Source of the DNA: Tahibacter aquaticus
Lineage (GTDB): Bacteria > Pseudomonadota > Gammaproteobacteria > Xanthomonadales > Rhodanobacteraceae
DNA: 64,000 nt
Assembly (NCBI RefSeq): GCF_004363655.1
Contig: NZ_SNZH01000006.1
Coordinates: 310,001 to 374,000 of the forward strand
Direction: 5' to 3'
The position numbers and the translations under genes are program-made. Position 1 is the first letter of the stretch; every line of letters begins with the position of its first letter. Below, piece by piece: positions 36,902-46,279 of the stretch. The notes beneath the pieces were generated by a model. That model was not told the DNA's origin. It did no database searches and was given only the letters and a program-made list of their open reading frames with translations.

Positions 36902-39900
36902 ACCTGGCCGAGCTGAGCCTCAAGCGGCCGGTCACCGTCATGATGTTCTTCGTCTCGATGATGGTGATCGGCCTGATTGCGGCGGTACGCCTGCCGCTGG
37001 AAAAATTCCCCGACATCGAGTTCCCGTTCCTGTTCGTCGACGTGCCGTATCCGGGGTCGACACCGGCGGAAGTCGAGCGTGTGCTGGCCAGGCCGATCGA
37101 GGAAGCCCTGTCCACGGTGCCGGGCATACAGCGCATGCAGTCGACCTCGCGCGCCGACGGCGTGCAGATCTTCATCCAGTTCAAATGGGGCAACAAGGTC
37201 GCGATCAAGGCGGTGGAAGCGCGCGAGAAGATCGACGCCATCCGCAAAGATCTGCCGTCCGACCTGCAGCGCTACCAGGTGTTGAAATTCTCGGCGTCGG
37301 ATCAACCGCTGCTGCAGCTGCGCGTGGCCAGCGACATCGACATGTCCAACTCCTACGAGCTGCTCGACCGGCGCGCCAAGCGGCCGCTGGAAAAGCTGCC
37401 CGGCGTGGCCCGCGTCGACCTGCAGGGCGTATCGCCGCCGGAGCTGCAGATCGAGCTGTCGTCCGACCGCATCGCCGCCAGCGGCGTCGGCCTGAATGAG
37501 CTGTTCGCGCAATTGTCCAAGGCGAATTTCTCGGTCTCCGCCGGGCAGATCCTCGACGGCGCGACGCGTTACCGCGTACAGCCCCAGGGCGAGTGGAAGA
37601 ACCTCGACGATGCGCGCAATCTCGTCATCAACGACCGCGGCCTCAAGCTCGGCGACATCGCCACGGTCTCGCTCAAGCCCGAGCGGCTGGACTATATGCG
37701 CCGCCTGGACAAGCGCCCGGCCATCGGCATCGATATCTACAAGGAACGCAATGCCAACCTGGTCGAAGTCGGCCGGCTGGTGAAGGAAGAGGTCGAGCGC
37801 ATCAAGCAGTCGCCGGAAATGCGCGGCATCGACGTCTATGCTCTGGAAGACCAGGCCAGCGCGGTGACCTCGTCGCTGTACGAGCTGAGCGAAGCCGGCG
37901 TGATCGGCACGCTGCTGTCGGTGCTGGTGCTGTTCTACTTCCTGCGCGACTGGCATTCCACCCTGATGGTGTCGCTGGCGATTCCGATCTGCTTCGTCAT
38001 GACCCTGGGCTGCATGTACTTCTTCGGCATCACCCTCAACATCCTCTCGATGATGGGCCTGCTGCTGGCCGTGGGCATGCTGGTGGACAATGCCGTCGTG
38101 GTGGTGGAAAGCATTTATCAGTATCGGGAAAAGTATCCTGACAAACCCTGGTATTGCGCGGTACAGGGCACCCAGGCCGTCGGCGTGGCGATCGCCGCGG
38201 GCACCTTCGCCAGCATCGTGGTGTTCCTGCCGAACATCTTCGGCGCGAAGAACCAGATAAGCATCTTCCTGACCCAGGTCGCCGTGGCCATGTCGATCGC
38301 CCACCTGGCCTCGTGGCTGGTCGCGGTCACCCTGGTGCCTATGCTGTCGGCGCGCCTGCCGACGCCGAAGTTCGTCGGCCGCAAGACCCTGGTCACGCGC
38401 CTGCAGACCGGCTACGCGAACCTGATCGGCTGGACCTTGCGCCATCGCATCCTCACCGCGGCCGGCGTGGTGCTGATGAGCGTGATCAGCGTCATCGGGC
38501 CGATGATGCACACCAAGTTCGACATGTTCCCGGCGGGCGAGGGCGCTACCCTGCGCCTGCAGTACGACCTGAACGGCCTGTACCGGCTGGAGGAACTGAA
38601 GAAGTCGATCGGCAAGATCGAGGACTACCTGCTCGACAACAAGGACAAGTTCGACATCAAGTCGGTCTACAGCTATGCCAACGAGCGCGGCGATGCCATG
38701 ACCAACGTGATCCTGGTTGATGCCAAGCAGCTCAAGCGCAGCTCCAGCGAGATCATGGAAGACATCCGCAAGGACATGCCGAAGATTCCCGTCGGCAAGG
38801 CCACCTTCGACAACAACGGCGGCGGCAGCAGCGGCGAAGGCCTGCGCATTTCCCTGGTTGGCGATTCCATGGACCAGCTGCACGAGCTGTCGCAGGCGGT
38901 GATTCCGGTGCTTTCCCGCGTAACCGGGCTGCGCGACGTGCGCACGGCCGAGCGCACCGGCGACCGCGAAGTCGCCGTGCGCGTGGATCGCGAGCGGGCC
39001 AAGTCGTACGGTTTTTCCGCCACCGAAGTGGCCAGCTACGTCGGCATTGCCCTGCGTGGCGCGCCATTGCGCGAGTTCCGCAACGGCGATACGGAAATTC
39101 CGGTATGGCTGCGCTTCCAGGGCGCCGACACGCAAAGCGTCGCCGGCATGTCCGATTTCAAGCTGCGCCGTGCCGACGGCACGCTGGTGCCGCTGCTGTC
39201 CCTGGTCGACGTACGCACCCAGGATGCGGCATCGGCCATCCAGCGCGACGGCCGCCAGACCTCGCTGCCCATCGTGGCCAATCTCGCGCCGGGCACTACC
39301 CAGGAAGACGCGCGCAAGGCGATCGAGTCGGCGATGAAATCGGTCAGCCTGCCGGCGGGCTATCGCTGGACCTTCGGGCGCAGCTTCGACGAATCCGACG
39401 AAGCCGGCCAGCAGATGCTGCTGAATACCTTGCTCGCGCTGGTGCTCGTCTACGTCGTGATGTGTGCGATGTTCGAATCGCTGGTGTTCCCGGCGGCGAT
39501 CCTGACGACCTTCCTGTTCTCCATCTTCGGCGTGTTCTGGCTGTTCTGGCTGACCGGGACTACGTTCTCGATCATGGCCTCGATCGGCGTGCTGATTCTG
39601 ATGGGCGTGGTGGTGAACAACGGCATCGTCATGATCGTGCACGTGAACCAGCTGCGGCACGCGGGCATGCCGCGCTTCGAGGCGCTGGTCGAAGGGGCGC
39701 GCGACCGCCTGCGACCGATCCTGATGACCATGGGCACGGCCATTCTCGGCATGGTGCCGCTGTGCATCAGCAGCACCGAGATGGGCGGTGACGGTCCGCC
39801 GTACTACCCGATGGCGCGGGCCATCGCCGGTGGCCTGGTGTTCTCCACCGGCGTGACCTTGCTGGCACTGCCGGTGATCTATTCGCAGCTCGACGATATG

Positions 39901-39975
39901 CGCATGTGGGTGAGCCGCGTATTCCGCGACGCGCGCAGCGGGCAGATCCGGCGCCGGCCGGCGCCGGAGGTTTAG
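36898..39975 (+). CDS. RND-family efflux permease, second subunit (altered relay residues)
   Basis: A 1025-residue RND permease starting MNLAELSLKRPVTVMMFFVS, coupled to the first by a four-base overlap. Helix 4 reads GMLVDNAVVVVES (second Asp is Asn) and helix 10 reads GVVVNNGIVMIV (Asn in place of the relay Lys). The one-adaptor, two-permease layout is like mdtABC, whose permeases form a heterotrimer. No TolC-type channel gene is in this operon. Asp-Asn/Asn variants also occur in active RND proteins of other groups, so loss of function is not certain. Confidence 0.92.
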   Translation: MNLAELSLKRPVTVMMFFVSMMVIGLIAAVRLPLEKFPDIEFPFLFVDVPYPGSTPAEVERVLARPIEEALSTVPGIQRMQSTSRADGVQIFIQFKWGNKVAIKAVEAREKIDAIRKDLPSDLQRYQVLKFSASDQPLLQLRVASDIDMSNSYELLDRRAKRPLEKLPGVARVDLQGVSPPELQIELSSDRIAASGVGLNELFAQLSKANFSVSAGQILDGATRYRVQPQGEWKNLDDARNLVINDRGLKLGDIATVSLKPERLDYMRRLDKRPAIGIDIYKERNANLVEVGRLVKEEVERIKQSPEMRGIDVYALEDQASAVTSSLYELSEAGVIGTLLSVLVLFYFLRDWHSTLMVSLAIPICFVMTLGCMYFFGITLNILSMMGLLLAVGMLVDNAVVVVESIYQYREKYPDKPWYCAVQGTQAVGVAIAAGTFASIVVFLPNIFGAKNQISIFLTQVAVAMSIAHLASWLVAVTLVPMLSARLPTPKFVGRKTLVTRLQTGYANLIGWTLRHRILTAAGVVLMSVISVIGPMMHTKFDMFPAGEGATLRLQYDLNGLYRLEELKKSIGKIEDYLLDNKDKFDIKSVYSYANERGDAMTNVILVDAKQLKRSSSEIMEDIRKDMPKIPVGKATFDNNGGGSSGEGLRISLVGDSMDQLHELSQAVIPVLSRVTGLRDVRTAERTGDREVAVRVDRERAKSYGFSATEVASYVGIALRGAPLREFRNGDTEIPVWLRFQGADTQSVAGMSDFKLRRADGTLVPLLSLVDVRTQDAASAIQRDGRQTSLPIVANLAPGTTQEDARKAIESAMKSVSLPAGYRWTFGRSFDESDEAGQQMLLNTLLALVLVYVVMCAMFESLVFPAAILTTFLFSIFGVFWLFWLTGTTFSIMASIGVLILMGVVVNNGIVMIVHVNQLRHAGMPRFEALVEGARDRLRPILMTMGTAILGMVPLCISSTEMGGDGPPYYPMARAIAGGLVFSTGVTLLALPVIYSQLDDMRMWVSRVFRDARSGQIRRRPAPEV

Positions 39976-40317
39976 ACGACGGGTCTTGACGCCATCGCCG
40001 TCAAGCCTGCCGGGACCTTGAGTGCCCCAAGCCGTCAGCCCCCCTTGGTTCTGACGGTCTGGCTTCCACCGCTGAAGGACATTCCGTAAAGCGCGGTTCC
40101 GGCAGCCATCTGCTGTGGCCGCAACTCGCTTTCCTCCTCAAGGGGAAGGCCGGGATGGGGATGGTGTCGGCCTCGGCCCCGCCGCCACAGGGCCCGAAGC
40201 CTCAACCCCGCCGTACGCGACACGCCCCGCACAAGCCCCGCCGGATTCGCTGCTATGATCTGCCCGATCGGCGCGCCGGGGTGCGCCGCGTTCCCAAAGT
40301 TATCGGAGTGATTGCGC
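39976..40317. other. 342-bp intergenic region, RND operon to exbB
   Basis: No gene seen. A hairpin CCGTCAG/CTGACGG (40032-40057) may end the RND transcript although it lacks a T-run. A CCTCAAGGGGAAGGCCGGGA stretch resembles a GC-rich intergenic element common in proteobacteria. TATGAT at 40254-40259, 59 bp before exbB, is a candidate -10 box. Confidence 0.45.
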
Positions 40318-40980
40318 GTGTTAGAGATTCTGATGGCCGGTGGCTGGGCGATGGTGCCCATCCTGATCTGTTCTGCGGTGGCCCTGGCCATCATCCTCGA
40401 ACGATTCTGGTCGCTGCGGCAGAAGTCCGTCAGTCCGCCGGAGCTGGGCGAGCAGGTGCGCACCTGGGCGCGCACGCGCAAGCTCGATCCGTCGCACATC
40501 GATACCTTGAGCAAGAACTCGCCGCTGGGCGAACTGCTCGCCGCGGCGCTGTCGGTACGTAACCGCCCGCGCGAAATCATCAAGGAACGCATCGAAGATG
40601 CCGGCCGCCATGTCGTGCATCGTCTGGAGCGCTATCTCAACACCCTGGGCACCATCGCCCTGATCTCGCCGCTGCTGGGCCTGCTCGGCACCGTCATCGG
40701 CCTGATCCGCATGTTCCTTGCCGTGATGGTGCACGGCATCGGCAATGCCCAGCAGATGGCCGGCGGCATCGGCGAAGCGCTGGTCTGTACCGCGACCGGC
40801 CTGGTCGTGGCGGTGCCGGCGTATATCTTCCATCGCTATTTCCGTTCGCGCGTTTCCGGCCTGGTCGTGGTGATGGAAAAGGAAGCCATTGCGCTGCTCG
40901 ACGAACTCTCGGCGCAACAGCTCGATCCGAATGCCGCCGCCGCTGCAGTACGCCCCGTGCGCGCAGGCACGCCTGCATGA
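40318..40980 (+). CDS. exbB: ExbB-type proton channel subunit (MotA/TolQ/ExbB family)
   Basis: A 220-residue three-helix inner-membrane protein that with ExbD harvests the proton gradient. Family motifs are LEILMAGGWAMVPILICSAVALAIILERFWSLR (start, in parts), the helix 2 segment LGTIALISPLLGLLGTVIGLIRMF and helix 3 ALVCTATGLVVAVPAYIFHRYF with the channel Thr. The GTG at 40318 follows a GGAG site and matches family length; a TTG two codons upstream is possible. It heads exbB-exbD-msbA-lpxK. In this genomic setting the role may be lipid or Ton-type energisation. Confidence 0.88.
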   Translation: MLEILMAGGWAMVPILICSAVALAIILERFWSLRQKSVSPPELGEQVRTWARTRKLDPSHIDTLSKNSPLGELLAAALSVRNRPREIIKERIEDAGRHVVHRLERYLNTLGTIALISPLLGLLGTVIGLIRMFLAVMVHGIGNAQQMAGGIGEALVCTATGLVVAVPAYIFHRYFRSRVSGLVVVMEKEAIALLDELSAQQLDPNAAAAAVRPVRAGTPA

Positions 40981-41405
40981 AGCTCGGTGCGCGTCGCGAC
41001 GACGATTTCGAGATCAACGTGATCCCGTTGATCGACGTGATGCTTACGCTGTTGATGTTCTTCGTGCTCACGGCCACGTTCGACCAGACCGCGCGGCTCA
41101 AGGTCGCTCTGCCGCAGGCCAGCGAAGCGGCCGAGGCCGAGCCCGAGACCGGCCTGACCATCCAGGTCGACAGCGACGGGCGCTATTTCATCGACAACAA
41201 CGAAATTCTCAATCCCAGCGTGGATACGCTCAAAGACGTGCTGAACCAGATCGCCGGCGATGACCGCTCGCGTCCGGTGATGATCCGCGCCGATGCGCAG
41301 ACACCGCACCAGGCCGTGGTGACGGCGATGGACGCGCTGGGCCAGGTCGGCTTCACACGCCTTTCCATTGCCACGACGCCGTCGAAGGAAGCGCCGAAAA
41401 AGTGA
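40977..41405 (+). CDS. exbD: ExbD-type energy-transducing protein (TolR/ExbD family)
   Basis: A 142-residue partner of ExbB. The single membrane helix carries the conserved proton-binding Asp in INVIPLIDVMLTLLMFFVLTATF, followed by a periplasmic domain (TIQVDSDGRYFIDNNEI). It overlaps exbB by four bases and msbA by four bases, so the whole group is translationally coupled. The TonB receptor for PQQ-like cargo at 44156-46279 would need an ExbBD/TonB complex, but no tonB gene is in the window. Confidence 0.9.
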   Translation: MKLGARRDDDFEINVIPLIDVMLTLLMFFVLTATFDQTARLKVALPQASEAAEAEPETGLTIQVDSDGRYFIDNNEILNPSVDTLKDVLNQIAGDDRSRPVMIRADAQTPHQAVVTAMDALGQVGFTRLSIATTPSKEAPKK

Positions 41406-43159
41406 GCGCTGCAGCGCCGGCATCGGCGGCCGCCACCTATCGCCGCCTGCTGCAGTATTCGGCGCGTCACTGGCCCATCGCCAGCCTGGCCCTGCTTGGC
41501 ATGGCGGTGGACGCCGGCGCTACCGCGGCGTTCACCTGGCTGATCCAGCCCATGCTGGACGACCTGTTCGTGCACCGCGATGCCAACACCATTTTCTGGA
41601 TGCCCATCGTCATCGTGCTGCTGTTCCTGCTGCGCGGCGTGGCGACCTGGCTGACCGACTACGGTACCGCGCGCATCGGCCGCGGCGTGGTGCATCGCCT
41701 GCGCGAGCAGGTGTTCGCCCGCTACCTCGGCATGCCGGCTGCGTATTTCGACCGCGAGCCTTCGGGCCAGATGATCGCGCGCATCACCTACACGGTGGAG
41801 CAGGTGGCCCAGGCCAGTACCGAAGCGGTCAAGGTGATGATCCTCGACAGTCTCACCGTGCTGGGCATGCTCGCGGTCATGCTCTGGTACGGACCGCGCC
41901 TGACCCTGGCCCTGTTCGTCATGGCGCCGCTGATCGCCGCGCTGGTCTGGGTGGTCGGCCGGCGCTACCGGCGCATCAGCCGCAACATCCAGCACTCGGT
42001 CGGCTCGGTCACCGGCATTGTGGAAGAAATCGTCGGCGGCCAGCGCGAAGTGAAGGTCTACGGCGGGCGCGAGTACGAACAGCAGCGCTTCGCCGAAATC
42101 AACGAACACAATCGCCGCCTCAACCTGAAGGTGGCCTCGACCAATGCCCTGTCCACCTCGCTGGTGCAGATCATCGCCGCCACGGCGCTGGCGGCGGTGG
42201 TGTTCTTCGCCACGCGGCCGAGCATGCTGTCGAGCATGAGCGCCGGCGCCTTCATGGCGCTGATCACCGCGATGCTGGCCATGCTGCCCTCGCTCAAGCG
42301 CCTGACCACGGTCCAGGCGATGATGCAGCGCGGCGTGGCGGCGGCGCAGGATCTGTTCGCCATTGTCGACGCCACGCCCGAAACCGACAGCGGCACTGCC
42401 CAGATCGATCGCAGCCGCGGCGAGATCGAACTGGCCGGCCTCAGCCTGCGCTATCCCCAGGCTGCCAGCGACGCGCTGTCGAACATCGACCTGGTCTGCC
42501 CGGCGGGCAAGGTCACTGCCCTGGTCGGCCGTTCCGGCAGCGGCAAGAGCAGCCTGGCGGCGCTGATTCCGCGCTTCTACGAGCCCAGCGCCGGCGTAGT
42601 CCGCCTCGACGGCCGGCCGCTCAACGAATGGACGCTGGATTCGCTGCGCCGGCAGATCGCCCTGGTCAGTCAACATGTGGTTTTGTTCAACGATTCCATA
42701 GCGCGCAATATCGCTTATGGCGCACTGGGCAGTGCCAGCCGCGAACAGATCCTCGCCGCGGCCGAGGCCGCCAACGCACTGGAATTCATCCAGCGCCTGC
42801 CGCAGGGGTTGGATAGCATGGTCGGCGAGGGCGGGGCATTGCTGTCCGGTGGCCAGCGCCAGCGCATTGCCATCGCCCGGGCCATCCTCAAGAACGCGCC
42901 CATCCTGATCCTTGACGAAGCCACCAGCGCGCTGGATACCGAATCCGAGCGGCTGATCCAGGACGCCCTGGGCCGCCTCATGCGCGAGCGGACCACCCTG
43001 GTGATCGCCCATCGTCTTTCCACCATCGAACATGCCGACCAGATCGTCGTGCTCGATCACGGCCGCATCGTCGAGACCGGCCGCCACGAGGCACTGATCG
43101 CCCGCGACGGCCACTACGCGGCGCTGCACCGCATGCAGTTCCACGACGCCCCGGCCTGA
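41402..43159 (+). CDS. msbA: Lipid A/phospholipid flippase MsbA (ABC transporter)
   Basis: A 585-residue homodimeric ABC exporter that flips core-lipid A across the inner membrane. Six N-terminal helices are followed by the ATPase domain with Walker A GRSGSGKS (~375-382), Q-loop SQHVVLFNDSIARNI, signature LSGGQRQR (~481-488) and Walker B ILILDEATSALD. The start is GTG overlapping exbD's stop (GTGA). Its stop shares one base with the lpxK ATG. The msbA-lpxK pair is the standard arrangement in gammaproteobacteria. Confidence 0.95.
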   Translation: MSAAAPASAAATYRRLLQYSARHWPIASLALLGMAVDAGATAAFTWLIQPMLDDLFVHRDANTIFWMPIVIVLLFLLRGVATWLTDYGTARIGRGVVHRLREQVFARYLGMPAAYFDREPSGQMIARITYTVEQVAQASTEAVKVMILDSLTVLGMLAVMLWYGPRLTLALFVMAPLIAALVWVVGRRYRRISRNIQHSVGSVTGIVEEIVGGQREVKVYGGREYEQQRFAEINEHNRRLNLKVASTNALSTSLVQIIAATALAAVVFFATRPSMLSSMSAGAFMALITAMLAMLPSLKRLTTVQAMMQRGVAAAQDLFAIVDATPETDSGTAQIDRSRGEIELAGLSLRYPQAASDALSNIDLVCPAGKVTALVGRSGSGKSSLAALIPRFYEPSAGVVRLDGRPLNEWTLDSLRRQIALVSQHVVLFNDSIARNIAYGALGSASREQILAAAEAANALEFIQRLPQGLDSMVGEGGALLSGGQRQRIAIARAILKNAPILILDEATSALDTESERLIQDALGRLMRERTTLVIAHRLSTIEHADQIVVLDHGRIVETGRHEALIARDGHYAALHRMQFHDAPA

Positions 43160-44136
43160 TGCCGGCGCGGCGCGAACGCATCTGGTACCAGGGCCAGGCC
43201 GTGCCCTGGTCCTGGCGTGTGCTGGCGCGGCTGTACGGCGCCGTCACTGCGCTGCGGCGCGCGGCATACCGGCGCGGCTGGCTGCGCTCGTTCGCCGTGG
43301 ACAAACCCGTCGTCGTGGTCGGCAATATCAGCGTCGGCGGCACCGGCAAGACACCGCTGACCATTGCCCTGGTGCGCGCCCTGGACGCGCGCGGCCTGCG
43401 CGCCGGCGTGGTCAGCCGCGGCTACGGCGGCACGGCACGCGGGCCGCTGCTGCTCGATGCACAGTCGACGGCCGGGCAGGTCGGCGACGAGCCCTTGCTG
43501 ATCCAGCGCCTCAGCGGTGCGCCCGTCGTGGTCGGGCGTGATCGCGTCGCTGCGGCGCAGATGCTGCTGCAATCGGCCGACATCGACGTGATCCTGGCCG
43601 ACGACGGTCTGCAGCATTATCGCCTGCGCCGCAAAGTGGAAATCTGCGTCATCGACGGTGCACGCCGCTTCGGCAACCGGCGGCTGCTGCCGGCCGGCCC
43701 CCTGCGCGAGCCGCTGCAGCGCCTGGACAGCGTCGATTTCCGCGTCTGCAACGGCGGCATGGCCCATGCCGATGAAGTACAGCTGCGCCTGCGCGACAGC
43801 GGCGCCCGCCGCCTGCTCGATGTGGCCGAGCCGGTGGCGCTGGAGCACTTCGCCCATCGCCGCGTGCACGCGGTTGCCGGCATCGGCAATCCGGCGCGTT
43901 TCTTCGACAGCCTGCGCGCCTGCCGCATCGAGGTGATCGAGCATGCCTTCGCCGACCACCATCTGTTCCAGCCGCAGGATCTCGCCTTCGGCGACGACCT
44001 GCCGCTGCTGATGACCGAGAAAGACGCGATCAAATGCCGCGACTTCGCCCAGCCGCACTGGTGGCAGGTGGCGGTTGAGGCGCAATTGCCGGCGGCGTTT
44101 CTCGATACCCTGGCCGCGCGCATTCGCGCGCCCTGA
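43159..44136 (+). CDS. lpxK: Tetraacyldisaccharide 4'-kinase LpxK
   Basis: Phosphorylates the 4' position of the lipid A disaccharide precursor at the inner membrane. The 325-residue length is normal. The P-loop is GGTGKTP (~60-66) with the family contexts NISVGGTGKT, VVSRGYGG, DEPLLIQRLSGAPVVVGRDR, ADDGLQHYRL and LMTEKDAIKCRDF. Overlaps msbA by one base. Convergent with the TonB receptor gene, with only 19 bp between the stops. Confidence 0.95.
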   Translation: MPARRERIWYQGQAVPWSWRVLARLYGAVTALRRAAYRRGWLRSFAVDKPVVVVGNISVGGTGKTPLTIALVRALDARGLRAGVVSRGYGGTARGPLLLDAQSTAGQVGDEPLLIQRLSGAPVVVGRDRVAAAQMLLQSADIDVILADDGLQHYRLRRKVEICVIDGARRFGNRRLLPAGPLREPLQRLDSVDFRVCNGGMAHADEVQLRLRDSGARRLLDVAEPVALEHFAHRRVHAVAGIGNPARFFDSLRACRIEVIEHAFADHHLFQPQDLAFGDDLPLLMTEKDAIKCRDFAQPHWWQVAVEAQLPAAFLDTLAARIRAP

Positions 44137-44155
44137 ACGTGTCGCCGACGGCGGC

Positions 44156-46279
44156 TCAGTCGTCGTTCCAGTCCCAGCGCAGACCGAGCAGCCAGGTGCG
44201 ATCCGGCCCGGGCTCGAAATAGCGCGCATTGCCTTCGTTGACGATGACCGAGCCGATATGGCGCTGGTCCAGCGCGTTGTTCAGGCGCGCAAACGCATGC
44301 AGGCGGCTTTGCCCCAGGCGCCAGTCGCGGCTGGCTTCGAGATTCAGCAGGGCATGGCCGGGCGCGCTTTCGCTGCCCAGGTCGTTGACCGTGACTGGCC
44401 CCAGCGCCAGCACCTGCGCCGCCGCGGCATAGGCACCACCGCGCCACTGCATGCGGCCGGCAAACTGGTCGCGGGCGATGCCGGGAATGCGCGTGCCGGC
44501 AGGCACTACGGCTGCTGGCGTTGTGCAGCCGGCGCTGGTGCAGATGGCGAAACCGTCGACGAATGTCGCCTGTAACCGCGTATAGGCCAGATCGAGCTGC
44601 CAGGCGCTGGCCAGCGGCAGCGTCGCCGCCATCTCCAGGCCTTCGCGCCGGCTGCGGCCGGCATTGCGGAAGCTGCTGCGGCCGCCGACATTGCGCGCCA
44701 CAGCCAGTTCGTCGTCGCTGTCGGCGCGGAACAGCGCGGCTTCCAGCGTAGCGCCGCCGCAGCTGCGCCACTTTGCGCCAATTTCCACAGTGCGGCTGCG
44801 TGACGGCTGCAGGTCCAGCGCCAGCCCGGCGCCTCCGTCGGCGCGGTAGCTCAGCTCGTTGAAGGTCGGTGTCTCGAAGCCGCGGCCGGCCGAGGCGTAG
44901 ACCCGCCAGTTTTCCGCCGGCGCGAACAGCAGGCCGGCGACCGGCGTCGTCTGTGCATAGTCCACCTTTCCACTATCGTCGGGATTGGACGCAGTGACAT
45001 AAGCATCGTCCGAGTCGAAACGCACGCGGCTGTGGCGCAGGCCGGCCAGCAGCGACCAGCGCGGCGCGAACTGCCACCAGGCCTGCAGGTACTCGTCGCT
45101 ATTGCGCGTGTCGTTGATTTCGTCGCGACGCAATCTGCCGCGTACGCCCAGCGTGCTGCCGATGAAGTTCTCGTAGCCGCGGCGCTGCTGTTCCTGCCGG
45201 TCGGCACTGAACCCGGCACTCAGCTCGAACGGCCGCCTGGCCAGTTCGCCCTGCCAGGACCAGCGCAGGTCCGCGCCGCCGTAGTCGCCCTGCAGATCGA
45301 CAACGCCGCCGGCGCTAAGCGGATTGGCCTGCGCGCTGGCCGGCACGGCGAGAAACTGTTCGACCGCGCGACGGCCCGCATAGGCCATCGCGCGCAGGCT
45401 GTGGCCCTGGCCCAGTGGCTGCGTATAGACAAGGCCGAGCTGGTTCTGCAGCGCCGATTTGCGCGTGTTGTACTGCGTCGCCACGGCAGTGGCCCGGCGT
45501 GGATCGGCCAGCGCTTCGGCGCGCGACAGACCCAGCGGATCCTGCGCATCGGGCGCATCGAAGCGGTTCGCCACCAAATCCAGCCGGCCTTGCTCGCCCA
45601 CGCCCAGGCCGAGCTTGAGATTGAACGACTGGCGCCGCGATTCGCTGTGCTCGCGATAGCCGTCGCTGTCGGCGACCGATGCGGCGACGTGATAGCCGAC
45701 GCGCGCATTGCCACCGCGCAGTCCTGCGCCGATCACGTTGTTGCCGTAACTGCCGTTGCTGAACTGTACCCGCCCCTGCGTCGGCGCCGTGCCGTCGGCG
45801 CTGAAGATCTGCACCACGCCGCCGGAGGAATTGCCGTACAGCGCCGAGAACGGCCCGCGCATCACTTCGATACGCTCGCCGCCGAACAGGCTGAAATGCG
45901 AAATCTGGCCCTGGCCGTCGGGCATGGTCGCGGGAATGCCGTCGGCATACAGGCGCAGCCCGCGCACGCCGAAGGTCGCGCGGGCACCGAAGCCGCGTAT
46001 CGACAATTGCGTGTCCTGGGCATTGTTCTGCCGGTCGCGGGCGAGCAGGCCGGGGATGCCGGCGAACACCTCGGCGGCATTCGCGTTGCTGCGTTCGGGG
46101 CCGCTGTCCAGGTCGATCACGCTGATCGAGGCGGGCGTGTCGAAACTGCTCACACCTTCGAGCCGCGTCGAGTACACCTCGACACGTTCCAGCACATCGG
46201 CCTCGTCGTCGGCCTGCGCCTGCAGCGCGGCCAGACCGCCGAGCAGGCACAGCGACGGCCAGCTGCGGCGAGCGCGCAT
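44156..46279 (-). CDS. TonB-dependent receptor of the PqqU/YncD type (predicted PQQ importer)
   Basis: A 707-residue outer-membrane barrel with N-terminal plug. From memory, it matches E. coli YncD/PqqU, the high-affinity PQQ receptor, in several blocks: QLSIRGFGAR, YADGIPATMPDGQGQ, VMRGPFSALYGNSSGGV, QYNTRKS, GYENFIGS, GRGFETPTFNELSYR, RIPGIAR and GSVIVNEGNARYFEPGP. Signal peptide MRARRSWPSLCLLGGLAALQAQA. It is the last gene of the alcohol oxidation operon and shares one base with the azurin stop, so import of the cofactor would be co-induced with the PQQ enzyme. Confidence 0.85.
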   Translation of the reverse strand: MRARRSWPSLCLLGGLAALQAQADDEADVLERVEVYSTRLEGVSSFDTPASISVIDLDSGPERSNANAAEVFAGIPGLLARDRQNNAQDTQLSIRGFGARATFGVRGLRLYADGIPATMPDGQGQISHFSLFGGERIEVMRGPFSALYGNSSGGVVQIFSADGTAPTQGRVQFSNGSYGNNVIGAGLRGGNARVGYHVAASVADSDGYREHSESRRQSFNLKLGLGVGEQGRLDLVANRFDAPDAQDPLGLSRAEALADPRRATAVATQYNTRKSALQNQLGLVYTQPLGQGHSLRAMAYAGRRAVEQFLAVPASAQANPLSAGGVVDLQGDYGGADLRWSWQGELARRPFELSAGFSADRQEQQRRGYENFIGSTLGVRGRLRRDEINDTRNSDEYLQAWWQFAPRWSLLAGLRHSRVRFDSDDAYVTASNPDDSGKVDYAQTTPVAGLLFAPAENWRVYASAGRGFETPTFNELSYRADGGAGLALDLQPSRSRTVEIGAKWRSCGGATLEAALFRADSDDELAVARNVGGRSSFRNAGRSRREGLEMAATLPLASAWQLDLAYTRLQATFVDGFAICTSAGCTTPAAVVPAGTRIPGIARDQFAGRMQWRGGAYAAAAQVLALGPVTVNDLGSESAPGHALLNLEASRDWRLGQSRLHAFARLNNALDQRHIGSVIVNEGNARYFEPGPDRTWLLGLRWDWNDD

